A stretch of DNA of 64,000 bases from Callorhinus ursinus (GCF_003265705.1 NW_020312785.1:129214486-129278485), one strand, 5' to 3'; positions 36,097 to 47,800 are shown, counted from the stretch's first letter. Numbers and translations: made by a program. Notes: a model not told the origin generated them from the sequence alone.

Positions 36097-36199
36097 ATCA
36101 TAGATATTCCACCTTTGATAATGGTGGGATCTATAATTGGTAGAATAGGTAATCTGGACAAGCTCTCCCTCTGAGGACAACTAGAAAGGTAGAACAAAT

Positions 36200-36345
36200 T
36201 TTATATATAATTATATATATACACACACATATGTATATAAAGTAAATAAAGTATATATATACATACACATATAAGTATATATACATATAAGTATATAAAG
36301 TATCTGTATACTTTATATATACATTTATGTATATACAGGTATTGG
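36200..36345 (+). repeat. (TA)n/(TATACA) low-complexity tract
   Basis: Imperfect TATATA, TACACA and AAGTATA units over about 145 bp. Probably length-variable. Confidence 0.9.
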
Positions 36346-36539
36346 AGCTAACAAGCAGTGAAAACTTATAGAACCCAGATCCAGGAGAACATGGAGAGTC
36401 TGGAGAAGGTGTGGGCTGCTTCTGGAAGGGGTAGCTGAGATGCGGAGAAGCTGAGCAGCCCTCCGACTGTTGGTGGGCTATGATGATAAAAACGTAGGGA
36501 TCCACCAAGCAGTATAGGAGGAGGGTCCTGATAAACCTT

Positions 36540-36750
36540 TTACACTTTGAGTTGGGATTCCCTAAAATCTATTCTCCACAAAGTAGCAAGAGTGACATTT
36601 CTAAAACTTATCAGATCCTGGTACTCTTGCTCAAAACTCCCCAGTGTTTTTCAATCTCAGAGTAAAAGATAAAATAAGAAAAACAAAAAAGGACAAAAGG
36701 CCTACAAGACTCCTACACTAGCAGTTTCCACCCTATTTTGAGATTCAAAG
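36540..36750 (+). mobile_element. L2 fragment
   Basis: 'GAGTGACATTTCTAAAACTTATC', 'CTCAAAACTCCCCAGTGTTTT' and 'GGCCTACAAGACTCCTAC' are L2 internal text, diverged. Confidence 0.65.
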
Positions 36751-36763
36751 GACCCAACACTCT

Positions 36764-37657
36764 CTTTTTTAAATTTAAATTCCAGGTAGTTGACATACAG
36801 TGTAATATAGTTTCAGGTGTACAATTTAGTGATTCAACACTTCCATATATCATCTTGTGCTCATCACAACTGCACTCCTTAATCTGCATCACCTATTGTA
36901 CCCATCCCTCACCCCCCTCCCCTCTGGTAACCATCAGTTTGTTCCCTATGGTTGAGTTTGTTTCTTGGTTTGTCTCTCTCTGTCTCTTTTTTTTTCACCT
37001 CTGCTTGTTTGTTTTGTTTCTTAAATTCCACATATGAGTGACATCATATGGTATTTGTCTTTCTCTGATGACTTATTTCACTCAGCATAATACTCTCTAG
37101 CTCCATCCATGTCGTTGCAAATTTCATTCTTTTTTATGGCTGAGTAATAGATTCCATTATATATATCTATGTATCGATACATATAACACATCTACTTTAT
37201 TAATCAGTCGATGGACACTTGGGCTGTTTCTATAATTTGGCTATTGTAGATAATGCTGCTATAAACATTGGGGTGCATGTATGCCTTTGAGTTAGTGGTT
37301 TTGTATTCTTTGGGCAAATACCTAGTAATGCAGTTGCTGGATCTTATGGTAGTTCTATTTTTAACTTTTTGAGGAACCTCCCTACTGTTTTCCAGAGTGG
37401 CTGCATCAGTTTGCATTCCCACCAACAGTGTAAGAGGGTTCCCCTTTCTCTCCTTGCCAACACTTGTTGTTTCTTGTGTTGTTCAAGTTAGCCATTCTGA
37501 CAGGTGTGAGATGACATCTCATTGTAGCTTTGATTTGCATTTCCTTAATGATAACTGATGTTGAGCCTCTTCTCATGTGTCTGTTGGCCATCTTCTTTGG
37601 AAAAATATCTATTCCTGTCTTCTGCCCATTTTTAATTGGATTATTTGTTTTGGGGTC
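36764..37657 (-). mobile_element. L1 3' end, minus strand
   Basis: The reverse strand carries the ORF2 C-terminal remnant (37406-37591, '[20 protein letters not shown]') and a 3' UTR whose T-run is at 36764. 5'-truncated at 37657. CAACA(C/T)(C)CTCTTTTTT is found at both ends. Confidence 0.93.
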
Positions 37658-37675
37658 AACACCCTCTTTTTTTTA

Positions 37676-37680
37676 AGATT

Positions 37681-37716
<36 letters not shown>

Positions 37717-37878
37717 GAAAGCGTGTGAGAGAGAGAAAGCACGAGAGGAGTGAGGGTCAGAGGGAGAAGCAGACTCCCCGCTGAGCAGAGAATCTGATGT
37801 GGGACTCAGTCCTGGGACTCCAGGATCATGACCTGAGCTGAAGGCAGACACTTAACTGACTAAGCCACCCAGGTGCCC
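37676..37878 (-). mobile_element. Can-SINE at the same target as the L1
   Basis: Minus copy with a long (TTTA)n start, ending CACCCAGGTGCCC. It inserted into the CACCCTCTTTTTT target copy left by the L1. Confidence 0.93.
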
Positions 37879-37887
37879 TACACCCTC

Positions 37888-38099
37888 TTTTTTTTTTTTT
37901 TTTTGAGAGAGAGCGGAAGCATGTGTGCATGAGTAGGGAGGGGAAGAGGGGAAGGGAGAGAGAGAATCTCAGGTAGACTCCACACCCAGTGTGGAGCCCA
38001 ATCCAATTGAGCACAAGGCTCAATCTCACAGCCCTGAGATCATGACCTGAGCCAAAATCAAGAGTTCGACACCTAACTAATTGAGCCACCCAAGTGCCC
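37888..38099 (-). mobile_element. Second Can-SINE at the same target
   Basis: Minus copy ending CACCCAAGTGCCCC, followed by another AACACCCTCTTTTT target copy. Confidence 0.93.
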
Positions 38100-38870
38100 C
38101 AACACCCTCTTTTTATAATAGGAATTTATAATGCCCTCTTTATTATCATAATATGAAATGTATATATAACAACTAATCTACAAATATAATTTCAGAAAAA
38201 TCAATATAATGCCCAAACTATAATATAAAGGAAATATAAAAGTAATCTATAATAAAACAATGTGTGTCAATATGTAAATTTCTGCATATAACTAGGTCAG
38301 ACGATAAAATGAAGTGATAAGATGGTGTTACCTGTATGCAGAATGACTGTAAATACAGCCTGATACAGGTGTGTATGCTTTCGACCACTCGAATACCATA
38401 AACGGTGTTGCCATCAATGATCTAATTCCTGAACGGTTTAAAAAATCTTGGTAAAGTTTCAAACTAGACAAACAAAAACCTTCCCTTCATTCACAAAGTA
38501 GTTACACTCTAGAAAATACGGTATATATTAAAACCGTACAAAAAGTAGTTTGTGTTTATATGTGAAATGAAGTTCTAGGCTCATATAATAAAATAAAATT
38601 TTCTTTCCCCTCTGCCACTGTGGCAAGACATTTGGAAGTTGTGTTGAACACAGAACAATTCCCCATTGAGTGGGACTGTCCCACACAGTTGCAGGATTGC
38701 TGGCAGTCTTGGTCTCCATGAAATGGGGGTAGCACCCTTGCCATTGTTGTGACAATCCAAAACACCCCCACCAATTTTCAAAATGCCCCCTGAGACAGAG
38801 GAACGCACTCACTGCCTTTTAGTCTCACTCTTACCAGGGACCTGGGGCACAGTTACCTCCCTGAGTTCAT
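38100..38870. other. Intergenic, no gene seen
   Basis: AT-rich then mixed sequence. Overlapping short minus frames at 38528-38812 are chance openings without a family match. Confidence 0.6.
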
Positions 38871-39320
38871 TTCCCACTCTTTTTCCTTGTACCTGCCTTT
38901 GCAAGGTACATTGACCTCCTTGCTGCCCTCAAATACAATCACGCGTGCTCCAGCTTTAGGCTCTTTGCAGTGGCTGTTCTCTCTACCCAGAATGTTCTTC
39001 CTCCAAAGACATGACTCACTCCCTCACTTCCTTCAAGTCTTTGCTCAAATGTCACCTTCTCAGTGGGACCTTCCTGGACCCTTTGTTTAAAATTTAAAAT
39101 TCCCTCATCCTTGCCTTTGGCATTCATTCCCTCTTCTCCCTTTCTCTATTTATTTTATCCCCAAAAAGTATCAAAGGGGTATGAGACCCAGATCTGTCTT
39201 CTCGCCCTCAACTACCCAGTGAGTTCAAAAATGCACTGTTGCTTCCTTGCCCCAAAGACTGTCTCATTTTTCCTTCTTCTGGGAACTGGGCAGAGACAGA
39301 GTTTTCTATCTGGTGTTTAT
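38870..39320 (+). mobile_element. L2 fragment
   Basis: 'TTCAAGTCTTTGCTCAAATGTC', 'ACCTTCTCAGTGGGACCTTCCT' is highly typical of L2 in plus orientation. Confidence 0.85.
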
Positions 39321-40020
39321 TTGGCGCTATAATACTAGTTATTAGTCAGTGGATTAGTCAGTGGAGTCTACCCTAGTTTTTAAAGTTGTTGTAAATGGAG
39401 AGGTTAATTTTGAGGTGAGAGTTGGTAATAACCTCTATGAGCCGTATTACCCCGAAGCCAATAGACTACAGATGGTTGGAAAGGAACATGGCTTAGAGCC
39501 CTTGATCTCTTTATAATGTGGTGCGTTTATGGGCCAGAAAACTCACAACTAAATGGAAACATCATACATGATTATGGATACAGAAGACTTTTCAGGGGAT
39601 GTTTTGAGTTAGTCCCAGGAGGCAGGGTTTAATAATAGCTATTGTGAGAGTACCTATAAAATAAGGCTAAATAAACAGGTGTTTAATAAACAAAGAAATC
39701 ACACAATGAAATTCCAGTCATTTGTATAAACTGCTATACCAAATGATATCTGCAGGTCCCTGTCTTCACCTGCAATTTTGTGAGCTGAAGTGTACATCTT
39801 TAACAAAACAAACCCACATAAGGACTATATATTATTACCTACCACGAAATAACTTCCATTGTTTTAGAAAGAAATGGAGAAGATTGCAGGTACCTCTCAA
39901 TGGAAACAGAAGGAAATTGGAGTGTGTTCCCCTCTTGCTTCTTCCTACAAAGCAGGGTTTTTTTTTTCCTATGGCAGAATTCAGCAATATGAACATTAAT
40001 GGGATTGTTCCATATGCGTT
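39320..40020. other. Intergenic, no gene seen
   Basis: Mixed unique sequence. The 114-codon frame at 39722-40066 has no recognisable domain and runs into an LTR. Confidence 0.6.
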
Positions 40021-40022
40021 TG

Positions 40023-40552
40023 TGGTAGGCAGAACAATGGCCCTTCTGAAGATGTCCATGTCCTGAATCCTGTGATATTTATACCTGAATCCTGTGATAT
40101 TTATATATTAAGTTACAAAGCAAAGGGGAATTAAGGTTGCAGATGTAGTTAAGTTTGCTAGGCAGCCAGTCTTGAAATGGGGAGATTATCTGTTGGGCTC
40201 AATGTAATCACAAGGGTCCTTTAAATATGAGAGGGAAGCAGAAAAGCAGGGGTGTCCGAGAGATGGGCACATGAGAAGGATTTGACTTCACGTAGTTGAC
40301 TTTGAAGATGGAAGGGGAGGACAATCCAAAGAATGTGGGCAGCCTCCTACAGCTTTTGACAAAGGCAAGAAAACAGGGATTCTCCCCAAGAGCCTCCAGG
40401 GAGGAATGCAGCCCTGCTAATACTTTGATTTTAGTCTAGTGAGACCTTGGTTGGACTTCTGACCTATAGAACTGTAGGATAATAAATATGCATTGTGTTA
40501 AAGCACTAAGTTGGTGGCAATTTGTTACAGCAGCAGTAAGAAACGAATACAG
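40023..40552 (+). mobile_element. MaLR (MLT1-like) solo LTR
   Basis: Near-complete LTR: TGTGGTAGGCAGAACAATGG start, 'GGGGAGATTATCTGTTGGGC', 'CAATGTAATCACAAGGGTCC', AATAAAT, and the 3' end 'GTTACAGCAGCAGTAAGAAAC'. No internal region adjoins it. Confidence 0.88.
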
Positions 40553-40578
40553 TATTATTCTGCTGTCTCCATTTGTCA

Positions 40579-40775
40579 TTTTTTTTAAAGATTTTATTTA
40601 TTTATTTGAGAGAGAGAGAGAATGAGAGACAGAGAGCACAAGAGGGAAGAGGGTCAGAGGGAGAAGCAGACTCCCCGCTGAGCAGGGAGCCCGATATGGG
40701 ACTCGATCCCGGGACTCCAGGATCATGACCTGAGCCGAAGGCAGTCGCTTAACCAACTGAGCCACCCAGGCACCT
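40579..40775 (-). mobile_element. Can-SINE, GGGACTCCAGG subfamily
   Basis: Minus copy very like those at 5706 and 52591, ending CACCCAGGCACC. Confidence 0.95.
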
Positions 40776-40856
40776 CACCCACAGAAGTTACTCTCTCTCC
40801 TACCACACACCCCCAGAGCTCTAGTTCTCCTTTCTGTTGTCAGTTTGTGAATCACT

Positions 40857-41085
40857 AGTGGTTCTCAATGGGGGCAATTTCCCTCCCCACCCTACCCCCC
40901 GACCAGGGGACATTTGTCAATGTCTGGAGACAGTTCTGGTTGTCACAACTGGGGACTGGGAGGTTTGGTCCTGGCATCTAGTGGGGAGAAGCCAGGGATG
41001 CTGCTAAATACCCTATAATGCACAGGACACCCGCCACAACAGGATTATCCAGCCCAAAATGTCAATAGCACCACTCTTGGGAAAA
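40857..41085 (+). mobile_element. MER20 hAT-Charlie element
   Basis: Starts AGTGGTTCTCAATGGGGGC. Internal text is typical: 'GGGGACATTTGTCAATGTCTGG', 'CAACTGGGGACTGGGAGG', 'GGGATGCTGCTAAATACCC', 'GCCCAAAATGTCAATAGCACC'. Nearly full length. Confidence 0.92.
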
Positions 41086-41089
41086 ATCT

Positions 41090-41680
41090 GCTGTACACAT
41101 GTATCAGCTTATATAATACATGGGGTTAGGGGGATAATTGCCCACATTCAATGAGTTTTTGTATCCTCCCTCCCCCACCTCTTCCTCCTTCCCCTCTACT
41201 CCTCTCTGGACACCCCAGCCCTTACTTTTTTTGGTCTTGCTTTCTTTACACCATGAATTCTTGAAGGAGCACCCCCCCAGGAAGTGAAAATTGTTTTTGA
41301 AGGGGCAAAAATACAGATATTACAATAGTCTGTGGCCCTTCAAAACTCAACCCCACCTGAAAAACTCCTGTTCCTTAGTACTTCATTTTTCCCATTAGGG
41401 AGCATTTAAGTTATATTTATTTATTTTTTCCTTAGGTGGGTGATAATGAAAAAAAAAAAGGTTGAGAAACATGCTTTGCACTAAAGTGTGTTATTAATCA
41501 CTTCCAAAGATGGTCTTTTCTTCTGACCTTTTCTGTTAGATTTAAGGGGAACTTACTTATAAGGTGTTAGAGCAGTTGTGTTAACAAAGAGCATTAATGA
41601 ACAAATGTTTTTGCAAGCTAGTCAATTCATTTTTAAATTTGCATGTTTACGGATTTTTAAAAATGTACTTAAAAATGATG
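41090..41680. other. Intergenic, no gene seen
   Basis: Unique sequence with a run of A at 41449-41459. Nothing coding. Confidence 0.55.
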
Positions 41681-41684
41681 TACA

Positions 41685-41880
41685 GGGCGCCTGGGTGGCT
41701 CAGTTGGTTAAGCGACTGCCTTCAGCTCAGGTCATGATCCTGGAGTCCCGGGATCGAGTCCCACATTGGGCTCCCTGCTCAGCGGGGAGTCTGCTTCTCC
41801 CTCTGACCCTCTTCCCTCTCGTGCTCTCTATCTCTCATTCTCTCTCTCTCAAATAAATAAATAAATAAAATCTTTAAAAA
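41685..41880 (+). mobile_element. Can-SINE, full length
   Basis: Plus copy GGGCGCCTGGGTGGCTCAG, CTGGAGTCCCGG subfamily. AAAA(A)TGATGTACA / AAAAGTGATGTACA flanks it. Confidence 0.96.
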
Positions 41881-41881
41881 A

Positions 41882-43425
41882 AGTGATGTACAAAATTATT
41901 GTTCAGCTGCTAACATCTGGTTTAAGATGTTTTGCTCTGTTTTTACTTATTCCTTCATTTTTCCTAGGATAGGTCATTAACTTGAAGAAGGAAAATCTAG
42001 GGGTGTGGCAGTCATGAATATATAACCACAAATAATAAAAATTCGAAAATAAAATATGTTTAGTTTCATATCACGTGACACTTTTTCACTCTTGTTAAAC
42101 AATGCTTCCAAGGGTTTAATAAGGTGTATCCTAGCAGCCTAATAAATATTTGTATGAGAATACAATTTTTTGCCTTCTGAAATTTACATATTCATATTAC
42201 AAATATTAACAATGCTTCTGAGACATTTCTAAATCTAGCTCACCAAAGAATGGCAAAGTAATGACCTGACTTCGATATTAGTCCAAAAGAAATGGGGAGG
42301 GTTTGTGTGTGTGTGTGTGCATATGTGTGTGCGCGTGTGTGTGTGTACGCGTGTGCATGTGTGTGTGTGTGTTTATCATTGGCTCCTTCCTTCCTTCCAT
42401 CTTTTATGTGCAGAAACTTTTTTCCACAAAAGAAAACCAAACATTGTCTCACCTCTCCTTGCCCCCAAACAAAGCACTCCAATAAACCAAAACAGAACAC
42501 CAAATGTAATTGCCTCCTTATGTTTTGTCCTGGGTATAAAGTAAGAAGGAAACATCCATCGTAGGCAGCTGTGGGCCATGCTGTCATAATGACATGTCTT
42601 TTATGATATTGGTTCTTTGAATGATTAAATGCTTATTCAGTGATTTGAATGATGTCATTCCGTTGCAGTTCCTCTGGCTATTTTGCTTTCATACTGCAAT
42701 GTGTTAAAAATTTAAGTCCCAGCTTGAACTTTTATTTATGCTGAGATCAGCCCTGTGGATTGTCTCATTATACAGTGCCTGCAGGGTGGCACTTTTGGGC
42801 TGCCAGCCAGCACTCTCGGGTCAGCAGGAACTATTTCAGCTCAATTTATAAAGCAAAAGAAAGGGATCTGGTTGACCTATAAGGATCAACTCTGCAAGAA
42901 TTAATGCTAACCACAATGGTGATTATTCACAGCTTGCCCATCTCCCTGAGAAAACAAAACATTCTTCAGGGATTTTTTTTTTCCCTCCTTTAAATGAAAG
43001 CATTCATTTTCTCTCAGTTCAAAAAAGATAATTCAGAGAATATCGGAAGACTCAGTACCTAATAGATTTTTTAGTATCTATAAAAGATGGCTTAAGAGAT
43101 CCATGTGAAAAATGATTTCTGAATCTTGAAAGGATGACAAGGGAAAGCAATAGTGATCACTCAGCAGGCTCCTTTCCCATCTCATTCACCCGCTCTTTCC
43201 CTCTGTGCTTTGAAGGTGTTCTTAAAGATTTCTCAGTTCTTCAGGTTGTTTTCATATGTAGTGCAAACAAAGATGAACTGCGCGCAATCAGCATTCCAAG
43301 AGTAGAATGCAGCCTCTCTACTGCTTACCAGACCTTTTCTACCCACCAGTCCATAAACTCAAAACTAGCTGGGAGCTTTGTTTTTCCTTTCCTCATTTTA
43401 CCTGAGTGACTTTGTGGTGTCCGTA
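41882..43425. other. Repeat-poor intergenic block
   Basis: Apart from the (TG)n tract at 42302, about 1.5 kb without SINE, L1 or LTR. The balanced, non-simple composition at 42600-43130 makes it a candidate conserved non-coding element. No gene found. Confidence 0.5.
42302..42373 (+). repeat. (TG)n microsatellite, interrupted
   Basis: TGTGTG runs broken by CATA, CGCG and TACGCG. The open frames on both strands here are produced by the repeat. Confidence 0.97.
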
Positions 43426-43429
43426 TTTG

Positions 43430-43921
43430 TCCTCTATTGCTTCTGTAACAAGTTAACACAAATTTGGTGTCATATTGCAACCCAAATATATTAATTTATA
43501 GGTCTGGAGGTCAGAAGTCCAAAGTGGATCTCTTTGGGCTAAAATCCAGGCATCCGTAGGGCTGTATTTTTTTCTGGAGGCTCTAGGGAAAGATCATTTG
43601 CCAGCTTCTAGAGGTTGCCCACATTCCTTGTTTTGTGGCCGCCCTTCCATCTTCAAAGCCAGCAATGGCCTGTGTGGTCTTTCTCAGCCTGCATCACACT
43701 GACACTGACTTTCTGCCCTGCTCTTTTCCATTTAAAGGACCCCTGTGATTACATTGGGCCCCCCAGGCTAATCTCTTTAGTTTAAGGTCAGCTGATGAAC
43801 AACCTTAGTCCATCCGCACGGTAATTCTCCCTCCTCACGTAACTTAAGATAATCACAGGTTCTGGGGAATCACGATACAGAATGCGGACATCTTTGGGGG
43901 CAATTATTCTGCTGACTACAG
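43430..43921 (-). mobile_element. MaLR-type LTR, antisense
   Basis: 'TCTATTGCTTCTGTAACAAGTTA', 'GTCTGGAGGTCAGAAGTCCA', 'GTGATTACATTGGGCC' match the reverse of MaLR LTRs. Confidence 0.8.
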
Positions 43922-43939
43922 TGTCTTTGTCAAGCAGGA

Positions 43940-44214
43940 ATGAAACAACTCAGGTTTCAACCATATTGATCTCATTCCTCAGTACACCTGTTCCTTCTTT
44001 CTCATTTGGTCACCTCTACACAGACTTCATCTTCCGGGATCTCTTGTATCTTCCTTTCTTCTCCCTTCTTCCACTTGGCCCGCTTCTCAACTGCCTGCCC
44101 TCTACCATCTGAATTTCTACTCATCATCCAAACAAAACCCACTCTTTAGTCATGGCATTTCTGACTCTTCCATGACACATGTTTCATTCCTCTATTACAG
44201 CTCTTCCTACACAT
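43940..44214 (+). mobile_element. L2-like fragment
   Basis: 'CACTTGGCCCGCTTCTCAAC', 'CTACTCATCATCCAAACAAA' and 'CATGACACATGTTTCATTCC' resemble diverged L2 text. Moderate support. Confidence 0.45.
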
Positions 44215-44215
44215 C

Positions 44216-44790
44216 ATTTATTCATTCATTTCACAAATATTTATTGAGGAACAGCCATGTGTCAGGCAAATGGAACACAACAGTGACCATGATGGACAGG
44301 GCCCCTGCTTCCATGTATCCCATATTTTAGTAGAGAGGACAATAAACCAGTAAATGAATAAAAAAAATTTCAGATAATGACAAGAATTGTGGAACAAGAA
44401 TGGAAAGACATTAAATAGGGATCAGGGAAGTCTCCAGAAGGAAAAAGAGATAAAGTGTGGATAAAATGTGACTCCATGTGATGACCAGAGGGAAAGTCAT
44501 TCCAGGCAAGAAGGAACAGCAAATTTTCTAGAGGAAAAGAAAGGAGGCTAATGAAGCAGGGATGGAAGGATAGTCAGGGAGAGAGAGGAGGGAGATGAGG
44601 TTGGAGACAGAGGCAGGGGCTGGGTCATGTCGGATCTTCTAAGCCATGGGAAAGACGTTGGTTTTATTCTATATGAAATGAACAGGTATTGGAGGGCTTT
44701 AAGCAGGGAGGTGACATAATTTTAGATTTTAAAAAAGATCACTCAGAATAGATTATTGGGGGTGGGGGCTAAATTGGAGCCTTGATGTCA
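44216..44790 (-). mobile_element. L2 LINE, 3' end, antisense
   Basis: Starts with the reverse L2 terminus TTCATTCATTTCACAAATAT and continues through 'GTCATTCCAGGCAAGAAGGA' and 'TTTATTCTATATGAAATGAA' to 'AGCAGGGAGGTGACATAATT'. A long, well-ordered match. Confidence 0.88.
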
Positions 44791-44938
44791 GGATGGAGAA
44801 AAAGGAGGTGGACCAGGGAAGTGGTTAAAGGTGATGCAGCACTGTAGTTACCTGCTTACTGGCAAAGTCTTAAATATCAACTGTGGAAAAAGATTAAATG
44901 TATCCAATTTAACCAATGCATTAAGTATATCCAATTTA

Positions 44939-45144
44939 GGGGCACCTGTGTGGCTCAGTTGGTTGAGCATCAGACTCTTGATTTCAGTTCAGGTCATGGT
45001 CTCAGGGTTGTGAGATCGAGCCCATCGTGGGGCTCCATGCTCAGTGGGGAGTCTGCTGGAGTCTGCTGGAGATTCTCTCTCTCCCCCCCTCTATATCTCC
45101 ATCTCTTTCTCTCTGTCTAAAATAAATAAATAAATCTTTTTAAA
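44939..45144 (+). mobile_element. Can-SINE
   Basis: Plus copy GGGGCACCTGTGTGGCTCAG, containing a small GTCTGCTGGA tandem duplication. AAGTATATCCAATTTA flanks it perfectly. Confidence 0.95.
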
Positions 45145-45194
45145 AAGTATATCCAATTTAATGAGCATATTATGAAGACTGTAATAGTCCTCCT

Positions 45195-45320
45195 TCATTA
45201 AAAGCCCTAGAGTTGTCTGAGTAGAGACTAGCATCATTTCATCCTGAGGACTTACTGTAGTGCCTGATATAAAGTAGGTATCTAAAAGTGCTAATGATAA
45301 ATATTACCTTGTCATTTCTA
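45195..45320 (+). mobile_element. Possible MIR/L2 tail
   Basis: 'GTAGTGCCTGATATAAAGTAGG' continuing to 'CTAATGATAAATATT' resembles the MIR/L2 3' end. Confidence 0.45.
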
Positions 45321-45564
45321 GTTATTTGATTTTTATGAAGTAGGACATTTGACTGGGACTTTACCTTTTTCTTGATCAGCAGCTTGGAGACTTGGTTCAA
45401 AATGGGAAAAATAATTAGGACATTTGTTCAACAATGGAGTTGCCCAGTCATGAACTTTGTACAAACCCTGAAATATCTGAGGAGAATTTATCACATTTTT
45501 TCATGAGTTAGATTTTTTTTTAAAAAAAGCAGAAACCAACAGGCTTTAAAAAAATCAAATTCAT

Positions 45565-45745
45565 GGGGCGCCTGGATGGCTCAGTCAGTTAAGCGGCTGT
45601 CTTCGGCTCAGGTCATGATCCCAGGGTCCTGGGATCAAGCCCCACATTGGGCTCCATGCTCAGCGGGAAGCCTGCTTCTCCCTTTCTCCTACTTGTGTTC
45701 CCTCTCTCTTGTCTCTCTCTCAGTCAAATAAATAAATAAAATCTT
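45565..45745 (+). mobile_element. Can-SINE, full length
   Basis: Plus copy GGGGCGCCTGGATGGCTCAG. AAAAAATCAAATTCAT is perfectly duplicated at 45549 and 45746. Confidence 0.96.
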
Positions 45746-45929
45746 AAAAAAATCAAATTCATAATGAATATTATAGTAAAAATAAAACTTACAATGGTTA
45801 AAATTAAACATGGTAAGATTTGTTAGTGACTCAAAAATAATAGAATTAAATCTTGACAAACTGAAAATCTGCAAAATTTGATAAGGCAGATGGACTTGGA
45901 AGAAATAAGTTCTTGAAAGAAAGCTTAAT

Positions 45930-46092
45930 GGGGAGTGCCTGGGTGGCTTAGTCAGTTAAGTGTCTGCTTTCAGCTCAGGTCATGATCCCAGGGTCCTGGG
46001 ATCCCAGGGTGCTGAGCAGGGAGTCTGCTTCTCCCTCTTCCTCTACTGCTCCCCCTGCTAATAAATAAATAAAATCTTGAAAAGAAAAAAAA
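45930..46092 (+). mobile_element. Can-SINE
   Basis: Plus copy GGGGAGTGCCTGGGTGGCTT with a shortened 3' region. GAAAGCTTAATGG is duplicated on both sides. Confidence 0.94.
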
Positions 46093-46132
46093 AGAAGAAA
46101 GCTTAATGGTTGAAGCTCTGATTGGCCAAATA

Positions 46133-46178
46133 GAAAAAAAAAAAAAAAGAAAAGAAAAAGAAGAAAGAAAGAAAAAAA
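46133..46178 (+). repeat. A-rich/(GAAA)n tract
   Basis: A long A-run passing into AAGAAAG units. Confidence 0.9.
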
Positions 46179-46639
46179 TTGATCAATGAATCAGCTCTTT
46201 TTTTATAAGAATTTTAGGGAAAGATTTGATGTTTATGAAAATAATTCCAACAAACCAAAATGAAAATGGGAACTACTTGAAATAGTTTAACTTTGCCATA
46301 TAAATAATTGATAATTTATTGATTTGTTCAATAATAAATTATTCAAGTCACGTTGGCCTGATGGATTTCTCTAGTTAATACTTTCTTGCTGAAAATTTAT
46401 CAGTATTAGGGTAATTGTGGTTTGTATTCATAAAGTTGTCAAAGAGTCAACTATCTATAAGTTTGAAATGACTGCCATTAAAAAAATTCACTGGGTAAAA
46501 ACATTAAGGCCAAGTTGGCAGCATCAAAATGGTAAACTCCAAAAACACTGTTAACATAAATATTAATTTTAATTCATATTTTCAAATATTTTCATTATAA
46601 TATTAGACAAAAATTTTCAAATTTTTGGATAATGCACAA

Positions 46640-47030
46640 AGTAAAAAGAAAAAATATCTATACTATTGTCAAAACAAAACCACTGTTAAACCTTTTGATG
46701 TATTCTTCCAATCTTTTTTTAAGGCATAGAATTAAAAAATCGTAATATTACTTCATGTGCAGTTTTTCATACTGATTTTTTCACTTACATTAGATTATCA
46801 GCATTTTCACATTATTGCCTCATCTTCATAAATATTCTTTTTTAAAGGCAAGGGGAATTTTCTTCTGGTTGGGTAATTTTGCCAGTTTTGCAATAATATA
46901 TAAACAGTGCTATATATTGTTTCACATAAAGATTTTTGTGTATTGAGGATTATTTTGTTAGCATAGATTCCTAGAAATGGAATTATTGGGTCAAAGCATT
47001 CCTCTTTCTTTTAACTTGGAAGCGAGAAAG
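46640..47030 (-). mobile_element. Ancient L1M 3' end, antisense
   Basis: 'ATTCCTAGAAATGGAATTATTGG' and 'TGGGTCAAAG' are hallmarks of old L1 3' ends in antisense. Confidence 0.8.
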
Positions 47031-47174
47031 AGGCGGTTTTATTAGTAATATCCTGACCAGACATGGGACCAGTGAAAAAGCAGCTCAGACACCTAAGAGC
47101 AGCTGTAATTCAGCTGTAGATATTTTCTATTATTTTGGAAGATTGTGGTGTTTAGGGGGAGTGGATGGTTTTTA

Positions 47175-47239
47175 CTTTTTTTTTTTTTTTAGAGAGAGAG
47201 AAAGCAGCAGGAGTGGAGGAGGAGGGGCAGAGGCAGAGG

Positions 47240-47279
<40 letters not shown>

Positions 47280-47400
47280 CTCAAGCAGAGGCCCACCCAG
47301 TGTGGAGTCCAACTCGGGGCTCGACCTCACCACTGGGAGATCACGACCTAAGCTGAAATCAAGAGTCTGTCGCTTAACTGACTGAGCCACAAGACACCCC
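47175..47400 (-). mobile_element. Can-SINE with (GA)n expansion
   Basis: Minus copy. The GA-rich body has expanded into about 16 GA units at 47245-47277. It ends GAGCCACAAGACACCCC, a decayed head. Confidence 0.92.
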
Positions 47401-47405
47401 GGTTT

Positions 47406-47620
47406 TTTCTTTTATTTATTTATTTATTTATTTAGATTTTATTTATTTATTTGAGAGACAGTGAGAGAGACAGCATGAGTGGTGGGGAGAGGCAGAAGGA
47501 GAGGGAGAAGCAGGCCTCCTGCTGAGCAGGGAGCCCGATGCAGGGCTCAATCCCAGGACCCTGAGATCATGACCTGAGCCGAAGGCAGATGCTCAACTGA
47601 TTGAGCCAACCAGGTACCCC
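47406..47620 (-). mobile_element. Can-SINE directly following another
   Basis: Minus copy with a long (TTTA)n, ending CAACCAGGTACCCC. CCGGTTTTT(T)(C/G)C flanks it. Confidence 0.93.
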
Positions 47621-47624
47621 CGGT

Positions 47625-47800
47625 TTTTGCTTTCAAAGTAATTTTTATTTTCATCAAACTGATAAATTCACACAATTTAAGAAGTCAAATAGTACTACAA
47701 GGCTTATGATGAATAACAGTGGTTCCTTGCCCCATCCTTGCCCATCGTTCGTCAGATCCTTAAAAATGCTATTTTTTTTTTATTCATAAGTTTTAGGTAT
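47625..47800 (-). mobile_element. L1M fragment, antisense
   Basis: 'AATTCACACAATTTAAGAAGTC' and 'CAGTGGTTCCTTGCCCCATC' resemble old L1 3' UTR in reverse. Confidence 0.5.

Noticed and set aside
42302..42564. Cys/Val-rich frames in the (TG)n tract
   Set aside because: Produced by the dinucleotide repeat on both strands.
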